DNA of 44,927 nt from Clostridiales bacterium UBA1775. GTDB taxonomy: Bacteria; Bacillota; Clostridia; Monoglobales; Firm-18. Location: the NCBI GenBank assembly GCA_002314595.1, contig DCGP01000012.1, forward strand, positions 231 through 45,157, read 5' to 3'. The translations under genes were made by a program, and so were the position numbers. Below, piece after piece: positions 13,456-21,290 of this stretch. The notes below the pieces were generated by a model. The model was not told where the DNA came from. It worked only from the letters and a program-made list of their open reading frames with translations, and searched no databases. The stretch's first letter is position 1; every line of letters starts with the position of its first letter.

Positions 13456-15114
13456 ATGTCAAGTACACAACCTTCACAAAAAGATATTTTAAGAATGCAG
13501 TCATTGTACGGTGAAAACAAGACGATAACCGGGGATTACAATGTTGAACACAGTGTTAATTGTGAAAACGGAACCTTTGTAGGCAAGTGCAATGATGGTG
13601 TTCTATCCTTTAAAGGCATTCCTTTTGCCAAACCACCAATTAACGAATTGCGTTGGAAAGCACCTCAGCCGGTTGAACAATCAAATGAAATTAAAGAGGC
13701 ATATTATTTTGGCAAGTCGCCTATTCAACAGCCTTGGTATTCCGAGCTTGCGTCTTGCTATCCTCAAAGTGAGGATTGCTTGTATTTAAACGTATGGGCA
13801 GATAAGGACAAATCAGTTAAAAAGCCTGTTATGGTGTTTATACATGGTGGTGCATACGGATATGGCGGTACATCGGACCCACTATATGATGGACAAAATT
13901 TTATAAAGGCTCATTCTGATGTAATACTTGTAACTATTGCATATAGGGTAGGCGTTATGGGTTTTATTGACTTTTCAATGGTTGAGGGGGGCGAAGGCTA
14001 TGAGGATAGCTGCAACCTTGGCTTGCTTGACCAAATTGAGGCACTAAAATGGATACAAAGAAATATTGCTGCCTTTGGCGGAGACCCGAAAAATGTTACA
14101 ATATTCGGTGAATCTGCCGGCGGCGGAAGTGTTTCGATTTTAGCAGTAATGGATATGGCAAAGGGGCTGTTTAACAGGATTATCGCCGAAAGTGGTTCAA
14201 TTTGCCTTACATACAGCAAGAAGGAATTTCAACCATTTACCCAAAAGTTTATGAAAAAAGCCAAGGCAAAGAATATGAAAGACCTTTTAAGGCTATCAAC
14301 AGAGGAAATATATAAGGCAAACTTGCCGATAAATGAAAGTAATAACTTCCCAATGAGGGACGGCAGGATTGTTCCTTTTGATTTATATAAGGCATATAAA
14401 GACGGAAAAAGCAAGGACATTGATATGATGTCAGGTACAAACAAGGACGAGTGCAGATATTGGATTGGTGAGCTTGGGGGAATTTTCAAATATTCCTTCG
14501 CTATACCTGCTTTGTTTGAAAACCAGTGTAAAATAATGAGTCCTGAGGACAGGGCGCTTGCAAGCCAATATTATAAGCACGGAACAGGCAAAACCTATAT
14601 GAGACTAACGGAATTTGAAAATGATATTACATTTAGAGTTCCGGCGCAAGAACAGTTATTGCTTCATGCAGACAACGGAGGCAAGGCTTATCATTATTTT
14701 TGGACTTATCCAAGCAGTATAAAATACAGAGGAGCATGCCATGCTGTAGAGTTAAGCTCCGTTTTTAATAACCTTGATGAAAAGATTTTTACCGGCGATA
14801 ATGTAAACCCACAGCTTGCACGAGAGGTTCAACAAATGTGGGTAAATTTTGCAAAAACAGGCAACCCCTCAACTGAAAATCACAGTTGGAGCTTGTATAA
14901 TAGGGATACAAAAGAAACAATGGTACTGGGGGAGGAAATTTTTGTTAAGAAAAATCTCCTTTCAAGGAGAACAGCAACAGTAGAAAAGCTATTAAAATAT
15001 TATATAAACGGCAATTACGTAAAGCTTGACTATGATATTTCGTATGTAAGGTTTTATATTTATATGGCGTTAATAGTGATTATTATTTGTATCATATTAG
15101 GATATTTGTTGTAA
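13456..15114 (+). CDS. Type-B carboxylesterase with C-terminal membrane anchor
   Basis: 552 residues. The alpha/beta-hydrolase type-B carboxylesterase core is clear: FKGIPFAKPPINELRWKAPQP, SEDCLYLNVW, VFIHGGAYGYG (oxyanion hole), GESAGGGS with nucleophile Ser220, and a late GACHAVELSSVF with the probable catalytic His. There is no signal peptide at the start. Residues about 531-552 (VRFYIYMALIVIIICIILGYLL without interruption by charge) form one C-terminal hydrophobic helix, so the enzyme is probably tail-anchored with its catalytic domain in the cytoplasm. The typical secreted family members lack such a tail. It is 12 bases upstream of the NRPS gene. It may release, trim or activate the NRPS product, or remove a protecting ester during export; this is inference. 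Confidence 0.87.
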   Translation: MSSTQPSQKDILRMQSLYGENKTITGDYNVEHSVNCENGTFVGKCNDGVLSFKGIPFAKPPINELRWKAPQPVEQSNEIKEAYYFGKSPIQQPWYSELASCYPQSEDCLYLNVWADKDKSVKKPVMVFIHGGAYGYGGTSDPLYDGQNFIKAHSDVILVTIAYRVGVMGFIDFSMVEGGEGYEDSCNLGLLDQIEALKWIQRNIAAFGGDPKNVTIFGESAGGGSVSILAVMDMAKGLFNRIIAESGSICLTYSKKEFQPFTQKFMKKAKAKNMKDLLRLSTEEIYKANLPINESNNFPMRDGRIVPFDLYKAYKDGKSKDIDMMSGTNKDECRYWIGELGGIFKYSFAIPALFENQCKIMSPEDRALASQYYKHGTGKTYMRLTEFENDITFRVPAQEQLLLHADNGGKAYHYFWTYPSSIKYRGACHAVELSSVFNNLDEKIFTGDNVNPQLAREVQQMWVNFAKTGNPSTENHSWSLYNRDTKETMVLGEEIFVKKNLLSRRTATVEKLLKYYINGNYVKLDYDISYVRFYIYMALIVIIICIILGYLL

Positions 15115-15126
15115 AGGAGAGGTAAA

Positions 15127-18100
15127 ATGATTCTGTTTGATAAGTTTATGGAGAATGCAATTCGTTATAAGGATAGACCGTTTTTAGCAGATGACAGTAT
15201 TCCACAAGGGCTTACATACGGTCAGGTAAACGATATTTCAGGTAAAGTTTCTGCCTATTTAAAAAGCAAGGGTGTCGGAAAAGAAGACTTTGTTATGATT
15301 TGTCTTCCCAGAGGTGTTAAACCGATTATTTCAATTATGGGCGTTTGGAAAAGTGGCTCTGCATTTGTTTTGGTTGAGGATAACTATGCACCTGAAAGAA
15401 TAGAGTTTATTAAAAAAGACTGTGGTTGCAAAATTGTATTGGATATAGATGCTTGGGAAGAAATACAGGGTTTTGAACCACAAAATGACTTTGCAGAGGT
15501 CGACCTTCACGATGCTGCCTTTGCAGTATATACATCAGGTACAACCGGTAATCCAAAGGGAGTTATTCACGAGTATGGAAATATTGACAGAATGCTTGAT
15601 TCCATTACAATGAGAAGTTGTGGCAACCTTGCAACCGAACAGGATAGGTTTGCACTTGTAGCACCACTTAATTTTATTGCATCTCTTCTTATTTTAATAA
15701 AAGGTTTTGAATGTGCTGCTTTGGTTTATGTTGTTTCGTACAAAACATTAAAAAACCCACTTTTAATAGGAATGTTTATTGTAACAAATCGCATTACAGG
15801 TACATTTTTAACACCATCGCATATTAGAAGAATGGGAAGAAAACTGCCGGGGCTTAAATTCTGTATAATTGGAAGTGAGCCGGCAAATAAAGTTTATATG
15901 GATGGTTTGTTGATACACAACTTTTATTTGATGAGCGAATCAGGATTTGCAGTTTCTCATTTTCTAATTGACAAATTGTATGACGAAACACCTGTTGGAG
16001 AGTCTGAATTTGGACATAAAATTTATCTCCTTGACGAGCAAGGTAACGAAGTAGCCGATGGTGATGAGGGGGAAATCTGCTTTGAAAATGACTATGTAAG
16101 GGGTTACTTTAATTTACCTGAGCAAACTGCTGAGGTATTTAGAGATAACAAAGACGGCAAGGGCAGATTATATCATTCAGGAGACCTTGCAAGAAGAGAC
16201 GAGCAAGGCAGATTAGTAATTTGTGGCAGGCTTAGCGATATGGTTAAAATCAATGGTAATCGAGTTGAGCCCGGTGAAATCGAGGGTGTAGCCAAAAAAG
16301 TATTAAAGATAGAATGGGCTGCTGCAAGAATTTTTGATGATGGAAACAAGGTGTTTATTGCACTTTACTATAAGGACAAAATACAAATAAATGAAGAAAA
16401 AGTCCGTAAAGAAATGGAACTATATCTTCCATATTATATGATACCGACCTTCTTTATACACATTGATGAAGTTCCTCTTCGTCCAAATGGTAAGATGGAC
16501 AGAAAGGCTCTTCCAAAACCGGATTTTAACGATTACAAGGAAGATTATGTTGAACCAAGGGACGAGGTTGAAAAGGCACTATGTGATGCCTTTGCTAAGG
16601 TTCTTAAAATGGACAAGGTTGGTATCAAGGACGATTTCTACCAATTAGGCGGCGATTCATTGGCGTCAATGGATGTAATTGTAAGCAGTGGGCTTGCAGG
16701 CTTGCAGGCAACACAAATTTTCAGAGGACATACTGCCGAAAAGATTGCAGAGATTTATAAAAAGGAATCGGCAGATTTAAACGGAGTAAATATTGAAGAA
16801 GCTAATCAAAAGGCGTTAGAGCATAATCAATCATTAACGGCAGAGCAACAGTATATGTTTGATTATCAACTATATTCTCCAAAATCTACTATGTATAATT
16901 TATATCAAATGATGAAGTTTGATACAAATATTATAAAGATGGATAAGCTTGCAGATGCACTAAATATTGCAGTTAAAAACCATCCTGCACTATTAACAAC
17001 ATTCTTCTTTAACGAAGACGGAGACCCAATGCAAAAATACAATCCGGATTTGTGGAGTGATGCAAGGGTTGAAAAGGTAACGGAAAAGGAGCTTGACGAA
17101 ATTAAGGACACATTGGTTCAACCTTTTAAAATGGTTAACAGTATGCTGTTTAGGGCAAGAATTTTTGAAACCGAAGAGGCAGGATATTTGTTTATGGACG
17201 TGCATCATACTTTGTTTGACGGCACATCCTCAAAGGTGTTCTTCGGAGATGTTTTAAAGGCTTATTTTGACCAACCCTTAGAGCCGGATTATTATTACTA
17301 CAATATTCGTAGAAGAGAAAAACAAATTCAAACAGAACTTTACAAGGAAAGTATAGAATACTTTGGAGAAAAGTATGTTAAGGACGGTGTTGAATGGCAG
17401 TTGCGACCTACAATCGACCACGAAACAAGGTCAAATGACAACGATGAAATCTTCTACAAATTGCCCATTGATGAAGAAAAGTATAACAGAGTATTAAAAC
17501 TAAAATCACTTACTCCAAATGCGTTTTTCATTACTGCAAACATTCTTTCAACTGCATTTTACAATCATTATAGGCACATTATGGTATCTTGGATATACAA
17601 TGGACGAGTTGATATGAACGAGATGTCCACAGTAGGGCTAATGTTCCGTAACCTGCCTGTTGGCGTTAGTCTAAACAACAAAATGACAATTAACGAATTG
17701 TATGCAGAGGTGGTTGACCAAATAAATAAGGGAATTGAGCATAGTTGCTATGCAGCAGTTGAGCTTAATTCTAATGTTGTTGTAGACGATATGGAATGTG
17801 TATTATACCAAGACGATTTACGAGAACTTGGGGAAATGCCCGGACTTTTGGGAGAGGTTGAAATCAAACGAAATAACGAGGCTGCACAAAATATTTTAGA
17901 CCTTGAAATTTTAAAGTCGCCTGAGGGCTTACAGGTAATGCTTGACTATGCTTCAAGCAGATACGACAGGTCAAGTATTGAGCAATACAGGGATATTATG
18001 GGCGCTACCATAATAAGCTTGTTAAAGCATTGTGATAATGAAAAGGCAACTGTTAAATCTATACTTGGGGAAGTATATTCCCAGCTTGGCATAGGTGGAT

Positions 18101-18141
18101 TTTTCAAAAAATATTTTATGTTTAAATGGCTAAAAAAATAA
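15127..18141 (+). CDS. Single-module NRPS: adenylation, carrier, terminal condensation
   Basis: 1004 residues. The A domain (about 1-470) has the YTSGTTGNPKGV nucleotide loop near residue 135, LYHSGDLARR, GRLSDMVKINGNRVEPGEIE and PLRPNGKMDRKAL with the catalytic Lys. The carrier domain (about 475-550) has LGGDSLAS, with Ser511 for the phosphopantetheine arm. The C domain (about 570-1004) carries an intact HHTLFDG active site near residue 693. There is no thioesterase or reductase. The A-PCP-C order means the loaded acyl group is passed by the terminal C domain to a free acceptor. At the position of the Asp that binds an amino acid's alpha-amine (FDAS in classical A domains) this protein has NFIAS, so the substrate is probably not an ordinary alpha-amino acid. 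It is last in the operon with a MATE exporter and esterase. Confidence 0.88.
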   Translation: MILFDKFMENAIRYKDRPFLADDSIPQGLTYGQVNDISGKVSAYLKSKGVGKEDFVMICLPRGVKPIISIMGVWKSGSAFVLVEDNYAPERIEFIKKDCGCKIVLDIDAWEEIQGFEPQNDFAEVDLHDAAFAVYTSGTTGNPKGVIHEYGNIDRMLDSITMRSCGNLATEQDRFALVAPLNFIASLLILIKGFECAALVYVVSYKTLKNPLLIGMFIVTNRITGTFLTPSHIRRMGRKLPGLKFCIIGSEPANKVYMDGLLIHNFYLMSESGFAVSHFLIDKLYDETPVGESEFGHKIYLLDEQGNEVADGDEGEICFENDYVRGYFNLPEQTAEVFRDNKDGKGRLYHSGDLARRDEQGRLVICGRLSDMVKINGNRVEPGEIEGVAKKVLKIEWAAARIFDDGNKVFIALYYKDKIQINEEKVRKEMELYLPYYMIPTFFIHIDEVPLRPNGKMDRKALPKPDFNDYKEDYVEPRDEVEKALCDAFAKVLKMDKVGIKDDFYQLGGDSLASMDVIVSSGLAGLQATQIFRGHTAEKIAEIYKKESADLNGVNIEEANQKALEHNQSLTAEQQYMFDYQLYSPKSTMYNLYQMMKFDTNIIKMDKLADALNIAVKNHPALLTTFFFNEDGDPMQKYNPDLWSDARVEKVTEKELDEIKDTLVQPFKMVNSMLFRARIFETEEAGYLFMDVHHTLFDGTSSKVFFGDVLKAYFDQPLEPDYYYYNIRRREKQIQTELYKESIEYFGEKYVKDGVEWQLRPTIDHETRSNDNDEIFYKLPIDEEKYNRVLKLKSLTPNAFFITANILSTAFYNHYRHIMVSWIYNGRVDMNEMSTVGLMFRNLPVGVSLNNKMTINELYAEVVDQINKGIEHSCYAAVELNSNVVVDDMECVLYQDDLRELGEMPGLLGEVEIKRNNEAAQNILDLEILKSPEGLQVMLDYASSRYDRSSIEQYRDIMGATIISLLKHCDNEKATVKSILGEVYSQLGIGGFFKKYFMFKWLKK

Positions 18142-18155
18142 ATTTGTTTTAGGGG

Positions 18156-18186
18156 TTGACTCTCACATAGTGGTATGCTTTATAAT
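18156..18186 (+). promoter_or_regulatory. MerR-type promoter with 19-bp spacer
   Basis: TTGACT (18156-18161), exactly 19 bases, TATAAT (18181-18186). Near-consensus hexamers held apart by an overlong 19-bp spacer are the hallmark of promoters activated by MerR-family proteins, which twist the DNA. The spacer has a weak dyad (CTCACATAGTGGTATG). It lies 35 bases before the MerR gene itself, so autoregulation is likely. Confidence 0.8.
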
Positions 18187-18221
18187 GTAACCGAGCTCAA
18201 AAATAACATGGAGGTACCAAG

Positions 18222-19034
18222 GTGTTAAAAATCGGAGAATTTTCAAAATTATCCAGAGTAAGTGTAAGAATGCTTAGGTATTATGATGAAATTGGTTTAT
18301 TAAAGCCTGCCCAAATTGACAAGTTTACGGATTACAGATACTATAAAGAATCTCAACTATGGGATATTAGCCGTATCACATCGTTAAAAAATATGGGGTT
18401 TTCCTTAACGGAAATTCGTAAAGTGTTAGATAGCAATGACATAAATTTGCTAACAGATATTTTCAATGGCAAGCACAAGGAATTAACTGACCAATATCAT
18501 AGTATTAAAAACAAGCTTACCTTACTTGGAACAGCTGAGGACTGGCTGAGAAAGGAAAGAAATATGAAATATGATGTAACGGTTAAAACATTTCCAAGGC
18601 GTTATGCGGCATCTGTGCATACGGTGATACCAACCTATGAGGACGAAGGGAAAGCATGGGAAATATTAGAAAAGGAAACGGCATCAATGAATCTTATTCC
18701 TGACGACCCCTGTTTATGCACAGCAACATTTTACGATGAGGAATATAAGGAAGAGGACGTTGAAATTGAAGTTGCAAAAACAGTAGTCGGCAATTACAAC
18801 GATACCGAAAATGTGAAGTTTAAAATACTTCCTCCTGTAATGGTTGCAACTTGTATTGTTAACGGAGGGTATGAAAACATAGGCAGGGCTTATGGAGATG
18901 TAATATCTTGGGTTAAGGAAAAGGGATATACCTTTGCAGGGCCAATGTTCAACATCTATCACGTTAGCCCACACGAAACACAAAACCCTGAAGAATTTGT
19001 TACAGAGGTTTGCTTCCCAATAATCGGAGAATAA
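18222..19034 (+). CDS. MerR-family regulator with GyrI-like effector domain
   Basis: 270 residues from GTG 18222, with TGGAGG 8 bases upstream. Residues 1-70 are the winged helix MerR domain (LKIGEFSKLSRVSVRMLRYYDEIGLLKP, then YRYYKESQLWDISRI). A helical dimerisation segment follows (about 75-115). Residues about 118-270 are a GyrI-like (BmrR/Rob type) ligand-binding domain: YDVTVKTFPRRYAASVHTVIPTYEDEG and VATCIVNGGYENIGRAYGDVISWV, ending in EVCFPI. Such proteins sense hydrophobic or cationic drugs and activate multidrug exporters. Its own promoter has the expected 19-bp spacer. It is adjacent to the MATE-NRPS operon on the same strand but that operon's promoter has a normal 17-bp spacer, so direct MerR control of it is not evident. 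Confidence 0.9.
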   Translation: MLKIGEFSKLSRVSVRMLRYYDEIGLLKPAQIDKFTDYRYYKESQLWDISRITSLKNMGFSLTEIRKVLDSNDINLLTDIFNGKHKELTDQYHSIKNKLTLLGTAEDWLRKERNMKYDVTVKTFPRRYAASVHTVIPTYEDEGKAWEILEKETASMNLIPDDPCLCTATFYDEEYKEEDVEIEVAKTVVGNYNDTENVKFKILPPVMVATCIVNGGYENIGRAYGDVISWVKEKGYTFAGPMFNIYHVSPHETQNPEEFVTEVCFPIIGE

Positions 19035-19039
19035 AAGAT

Positions 19040-19071
19040 AAGGAGCTGTCGAAAATGCGACAGCTCCTTTT
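19040..19071. terminator. Bidirectional intrinsic terminator
   Basis: AAGGAGCTGTCG (19040-19051) pairs perfectly with CGACAGCTCCTT (19058-19069). T residues follow on the plus strand and an A-rich flank gives a U-run on the minus strand, so it serves both the MerR gene and the convergent membrane-protein gene. Confidence 0.85.
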
Positions 19072-19079
19072 GTATGTAG

Positions 19080-19703
19080 TTATATTTTAAATAAATCCTT
19101 TGATTTTGCACGGGTTTCTTCATTCCAAGTACCATTTGCACGATTAACAGCACGCAGCAATTTATATGTGTGAATTCTTGTTTCCATACAAATAATCATA
19201 ATGCTTGTAAATACAACAGCAAGTGAAAACGGAATGTCAGTTGGTGTTAAATTACCACCAACGATGGAAACTACAATAATTGCAAGACCTACAAGAATCA
19301 TAATTCCGGAAAATTGACTGATTATTGGTGTAATAAGCTTGTTGTGCTTTTCAGTTTGTTGAAGCAAATGGCCAATAAACATAATAATTGATGCTATTAA
19401 ACCAATCCAAGACACTATTGAAATCGGCCCTTCTATAAATATGAACACCATATCCAAAAAGTCCCTAATTAAAAATATCAGCAAAGCACCAAAAAGCATT
19501 TTCTGTACGTTAATTGCACCTTTTACGTATGATGACAATAATCCGGCAGTTAATGCAAAGAATATGACTGCATAACATGATAATGAATATTGGTCGGCAA
19601 TGAAAGCATTAAGCCCCCAAACTAACCAACAAATAACAGCTAAAATAGATGAAAAAATTAAAATTGATTTTTTAAGATAAAAATCATAAATTTTTTGAAA
19701 CAT
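19080..19703 (-). CDS. Multi-pass membrane protein, unknown function
   Basis: 207 residues with AAAGGGG 8 bases before the ATG. Six hydrophobic segments are visible, grouped in two sets of three (for example SILIFSSILAVICWLVWGL, YAVIFFALTAGLLSSYV, FSLAVVFTSIMIICMETRI), with a short amphipathic C-tail rich in Arg and Lys. The repeat-like arrangement recalls HdeD/DUF308-type membrane proteins but I cannot match a family motif. Upstream, TATCAAA (19730-19736) and TTTGATA (19745-19751) make an inverted repeat that could be an operator. It is a single gene between a terminator and the nucleosidase gene. Confidence 0.7.
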   Translation of the reverse strand: MFQKIYDFYLKKSILIFSSILAVICWLVWGLNAFIADQYSLSCYAVIFFALTAGLLSSYVKGAINVQKMLFGALLIFLIRDFLDMVFIFIEGPISIVSWIGLIASIIMFIGHLLQQTEKHNKLITPIISQFSGIMILVGLAIIVVSIVGGNLTPTDIPFSLAVVFTSIMIICMETRIHTYKLLRAVNRANGTWNEETRAKSKDLFKI

Positions 19704-19781
19704 TGTATATCCCCTTTCAATTTTTTATATATCAAATATACCATTTTGATAATATGGATATATTTTTATAAAAATTTTCAG

Positions 19782-20558
19782 TTATTCCTCAAATGGCAAA
19801 ATCTTTTCGCATAAAAATTTAACAAATTCACAACTGGTATGTGCAGCGAACTTTTGATAATTATCGTCCTTTCGGTTGTCTGCAAAATCGCAAATGCTCT
19901 TTGTGATAATGGCATGGGGACGAGGCTTTAACGCATGGGTTGCTGCATAAGCAACACCATAGCTTTCCATTTCCAACCCCTGTGTTGTTCTAAATTGAGT
20001 ATGTATTTGTTTTTCAACAATAGCACTGTTTGCAACAATGGCACTTCCACTTGCAATACGTCCAATATGCACATGGCACTCGTTTTTGGGGTGGTTAATT
20101 GCCTTTTCAAGTAGAGGCAATATTTTGGCATCTGTCTCAACAAGTGTTGGACGAGGCAGAAAACCAACATTTCCAAACCTAATGTCTGCCATTTCCGGCT
20201 CTACATACTTTCCGTTTGAGTAATTCCATACTGCATCAGCCAGCAAAACATCACCATAAAATTGTGAGTCATCACTTTTTATGCTTCCGGTTCCTGCTGC
20301 AATTCCTGGCATAATTAAATAGCAAGGACGAAAATGTTGAATCAATTTCATAGATAGTGTTGCAGATGCAGTCATTCCCATTTCGTCTTGTTGCGCAGCA
20401 CAAATCAAACGTTCTTTCCCATCAGAAGTAATTATTGTCGATATATAATAAAGTTGTTCATCGTCATCAAAACGTTTTTCCTGCCAAGGATACATTCGCA
20501 TAACAGCCTCGTGCTCGGATTGTGTTACATAAATCAATGCAGCAAAATAATTATACAC
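19782..20558 (-). CDS. Nucleoside phosphorylase / MTA-SAH nucleosidase-like protein
   Basis: 258 residues from a GTG at 20558 with AAGGGG about 9 bases upstream. PNP_UDP_1 fold signatures are present: YLIMPGIAAGTGS (phosphate/ribose loop), GLEMESYGVAYAA (the ribose-binding Glu of GxEMExxG) and AIITKSICDFADNRKDDNYQKFAA, where the catalytic Asp sits in ICDFAD. These proteins cleave the glycosidic bond of purine nucleosides or of 5'-methylthioadenosine and S-adenosylhomocysteine. The spacing of the last block (KSICDFAD) is like stand-alone nucleosidase-related domains; the exact substrate cannot be read. A promoter with TTTACA, 17 bases, TAAAAT is 77 bases upstream. Confidence 0.8.
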   Translation of the reverse strand: MYNYFAALIYVTQSEHEAVMRMYPWQEKRFDDDEQLYYISTIITSDGKERLICAAQQDEMGMTASATLSMKLIQHFRPCYLIMPGIAAGTGSIKSDDSQFYGDVLLADAVWNYSNGKYVEPEMADIRFGNVGFLPRPTLVETDAKILPLLEKAINHPKNECHVHIGRIASGSAIVANSAIVEKQIHTQFRTTQGLEMESYGVAYAATHALKPRPHAIITKSICDFADNRKDDNYQKFAAHTSCEFVKFLCEKILPFEE

Positions 20559-20634
20559 AGTTTTATACCCCTTAATAAGAACATATAGTTTTTAGCGTTA
20601 GCTTGATTTGGTTGCAAGTGCGTTTTCCAAATTT

Positions 20635-20663
20635 ATTTTATCACATTTTCGACAAAATGTAAA
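20635..20663 (-). promoter_or_regulatory. Promoter of the nucleoside phosphorylase gene
   Basis: On the minus strand: TTTACA (20663-20658), 17 bases, TAAAAT (20640-20635). The spacer contains an inverted repeat (ACATTTT and AAAATGT) that could be a repressor site. Confidence 0.5.
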
Positions 20664-20743
20664 TAGTAAATATAACAAGAATTATTGACCATATCAATCA
20701 GTAGAATAGCGAGAATTTAATAGCAGAAATCGTTATTGCTAAA

Positions 20744-20875
20744 ATGCAGATTAAATTTAAAGTAAGGGATTCGCTTTTCTGCGGAAAAGCCGGTCGCGGT
20801 TCTGACAGTTCACCGAACTGTCATTCATTACCGCTCCTTCGAATCCCTTTCAAGCAAAAAAAGTGGTTATCACTT
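20744..20875 (-). repeat. Structured repeat, copy 1
   Basis: About 132 bases, nearly identical to copy 2 at 20941-21072 (four differences seen). Nested pairings: AGGGATTCG (20765-20773) with CGAATCCCT (20840-20848); GCTTTTC with GAAAAGC (20773-20790); GCGGT (20796-20800) with ACCGC (20830-20834); GACAGTTC (20804-20811) with GAACTGTC (20815-20822). This is a three-way-junction-like fold. The copy ends within half of the tRNA-Ser terminator sequence (GTGGTTATCACT). The strand is assigned by the orientation of the nearby tRNA and is uncertain. Confidence 0.7.
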
Positions 20876-20940
20876 GTTTTCTTAACGCTCGTTGCTCACT
20901 CTGGGTTCGAATCCCTTTCAAATAAACGGATACCACTATA

Positions 20941-21072
20941 ATGCAGATTAAATTTGAAGTAAGGGATTCGCTTTTCTGCGGAAAAGCCGGTCGCGGTTCT
21001 GACAGTTCACCGAACTGTCATTCATTGCCGCTCCTTCGAATCCCTTTCAAGTAAAAAAAGTGGTTATCACTC
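20941..21072 (-). repeat. Structured repeat, copy 2, running into the tRNA-Ser terminator
   Basis: Same fold as copy 1, offset by 197 bases: AGGGATTCG (20962-20970) with CGAATCCCT (21037-21045), and inner stems at 20970-20987, 20993-21031 and 21001-21019. The A-to-G change in the GCGGT/GCCGC stem keeps pairing through a wobble. Between the copies, 20904-20935 holds a third, partial TTCGAATCCCTTTCAA unit. The stretch 20559-21093 carries no credible gene. Confidence 0.7.
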
Positions 21073-21094
21073 GTTTGAGTGATAACCACTTTTT
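21053..21094 (-). terminator. tRNA-Ser terminator, perfect 18-bp stem
   Basis: AAAAAGTGGTTATCACTC (21055-21072) pairs perfectly with GAGTGATAACCACTTTTT (21077-21094) around a 4-base loop. On the minus strand it directly follows the tRNA CCA and ends in a U-run. Confidence 0.9.
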
Positions 21095-21185
21095 GGCGGA
21101 GAGAGAGGGGTTCGAACCCTCGAAACGCAATAAACGTTTACACGAGTTCCAGTCGTGCGCCTTCGACCAGCTCAGCCATCTCTCC
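21094..21185 (-). tRNA. tRNA-Ser (anticodon GGA)
   Basis: 92 nt with encoded CCA (21096-21094) and G discriminator. The acceptor stem GGAGAGA pairs with TCTCTCC, the D arm reads GGCTGAGC, and the anticodon loop CTGGAAC (21152-21146) has GGA at 21150-21148. The long variable arm (ACGTTTATTGCGT region) is typical of class II serine tRNAs, and the T-loop is TTCGAAC. The perfect terminator follows immediately. Confidence 0.95.
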
Positions 21186-21290
21186 GTCTGCCACTTTGAT
21201 ATTATATCAAAAATTTAGGGTAAATGCAAGTATTATTTTAATAATGTTGATTTTTGGCAACGTATCATTTATAATGGATATGGTGATTAT

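Noticed and set aside
19080..19703. Role of the membrane protein in the NRPS pathway
   Set aside because: It is on the opposite strand behind a bidirectional terminator and separated by the MerR gene; there is no sequence link.
20744..20941. 65-residue frame over the structured repeat
   Set aside because: Its content is repeat DNA; the two copies conserve pairing and not a reading frame.
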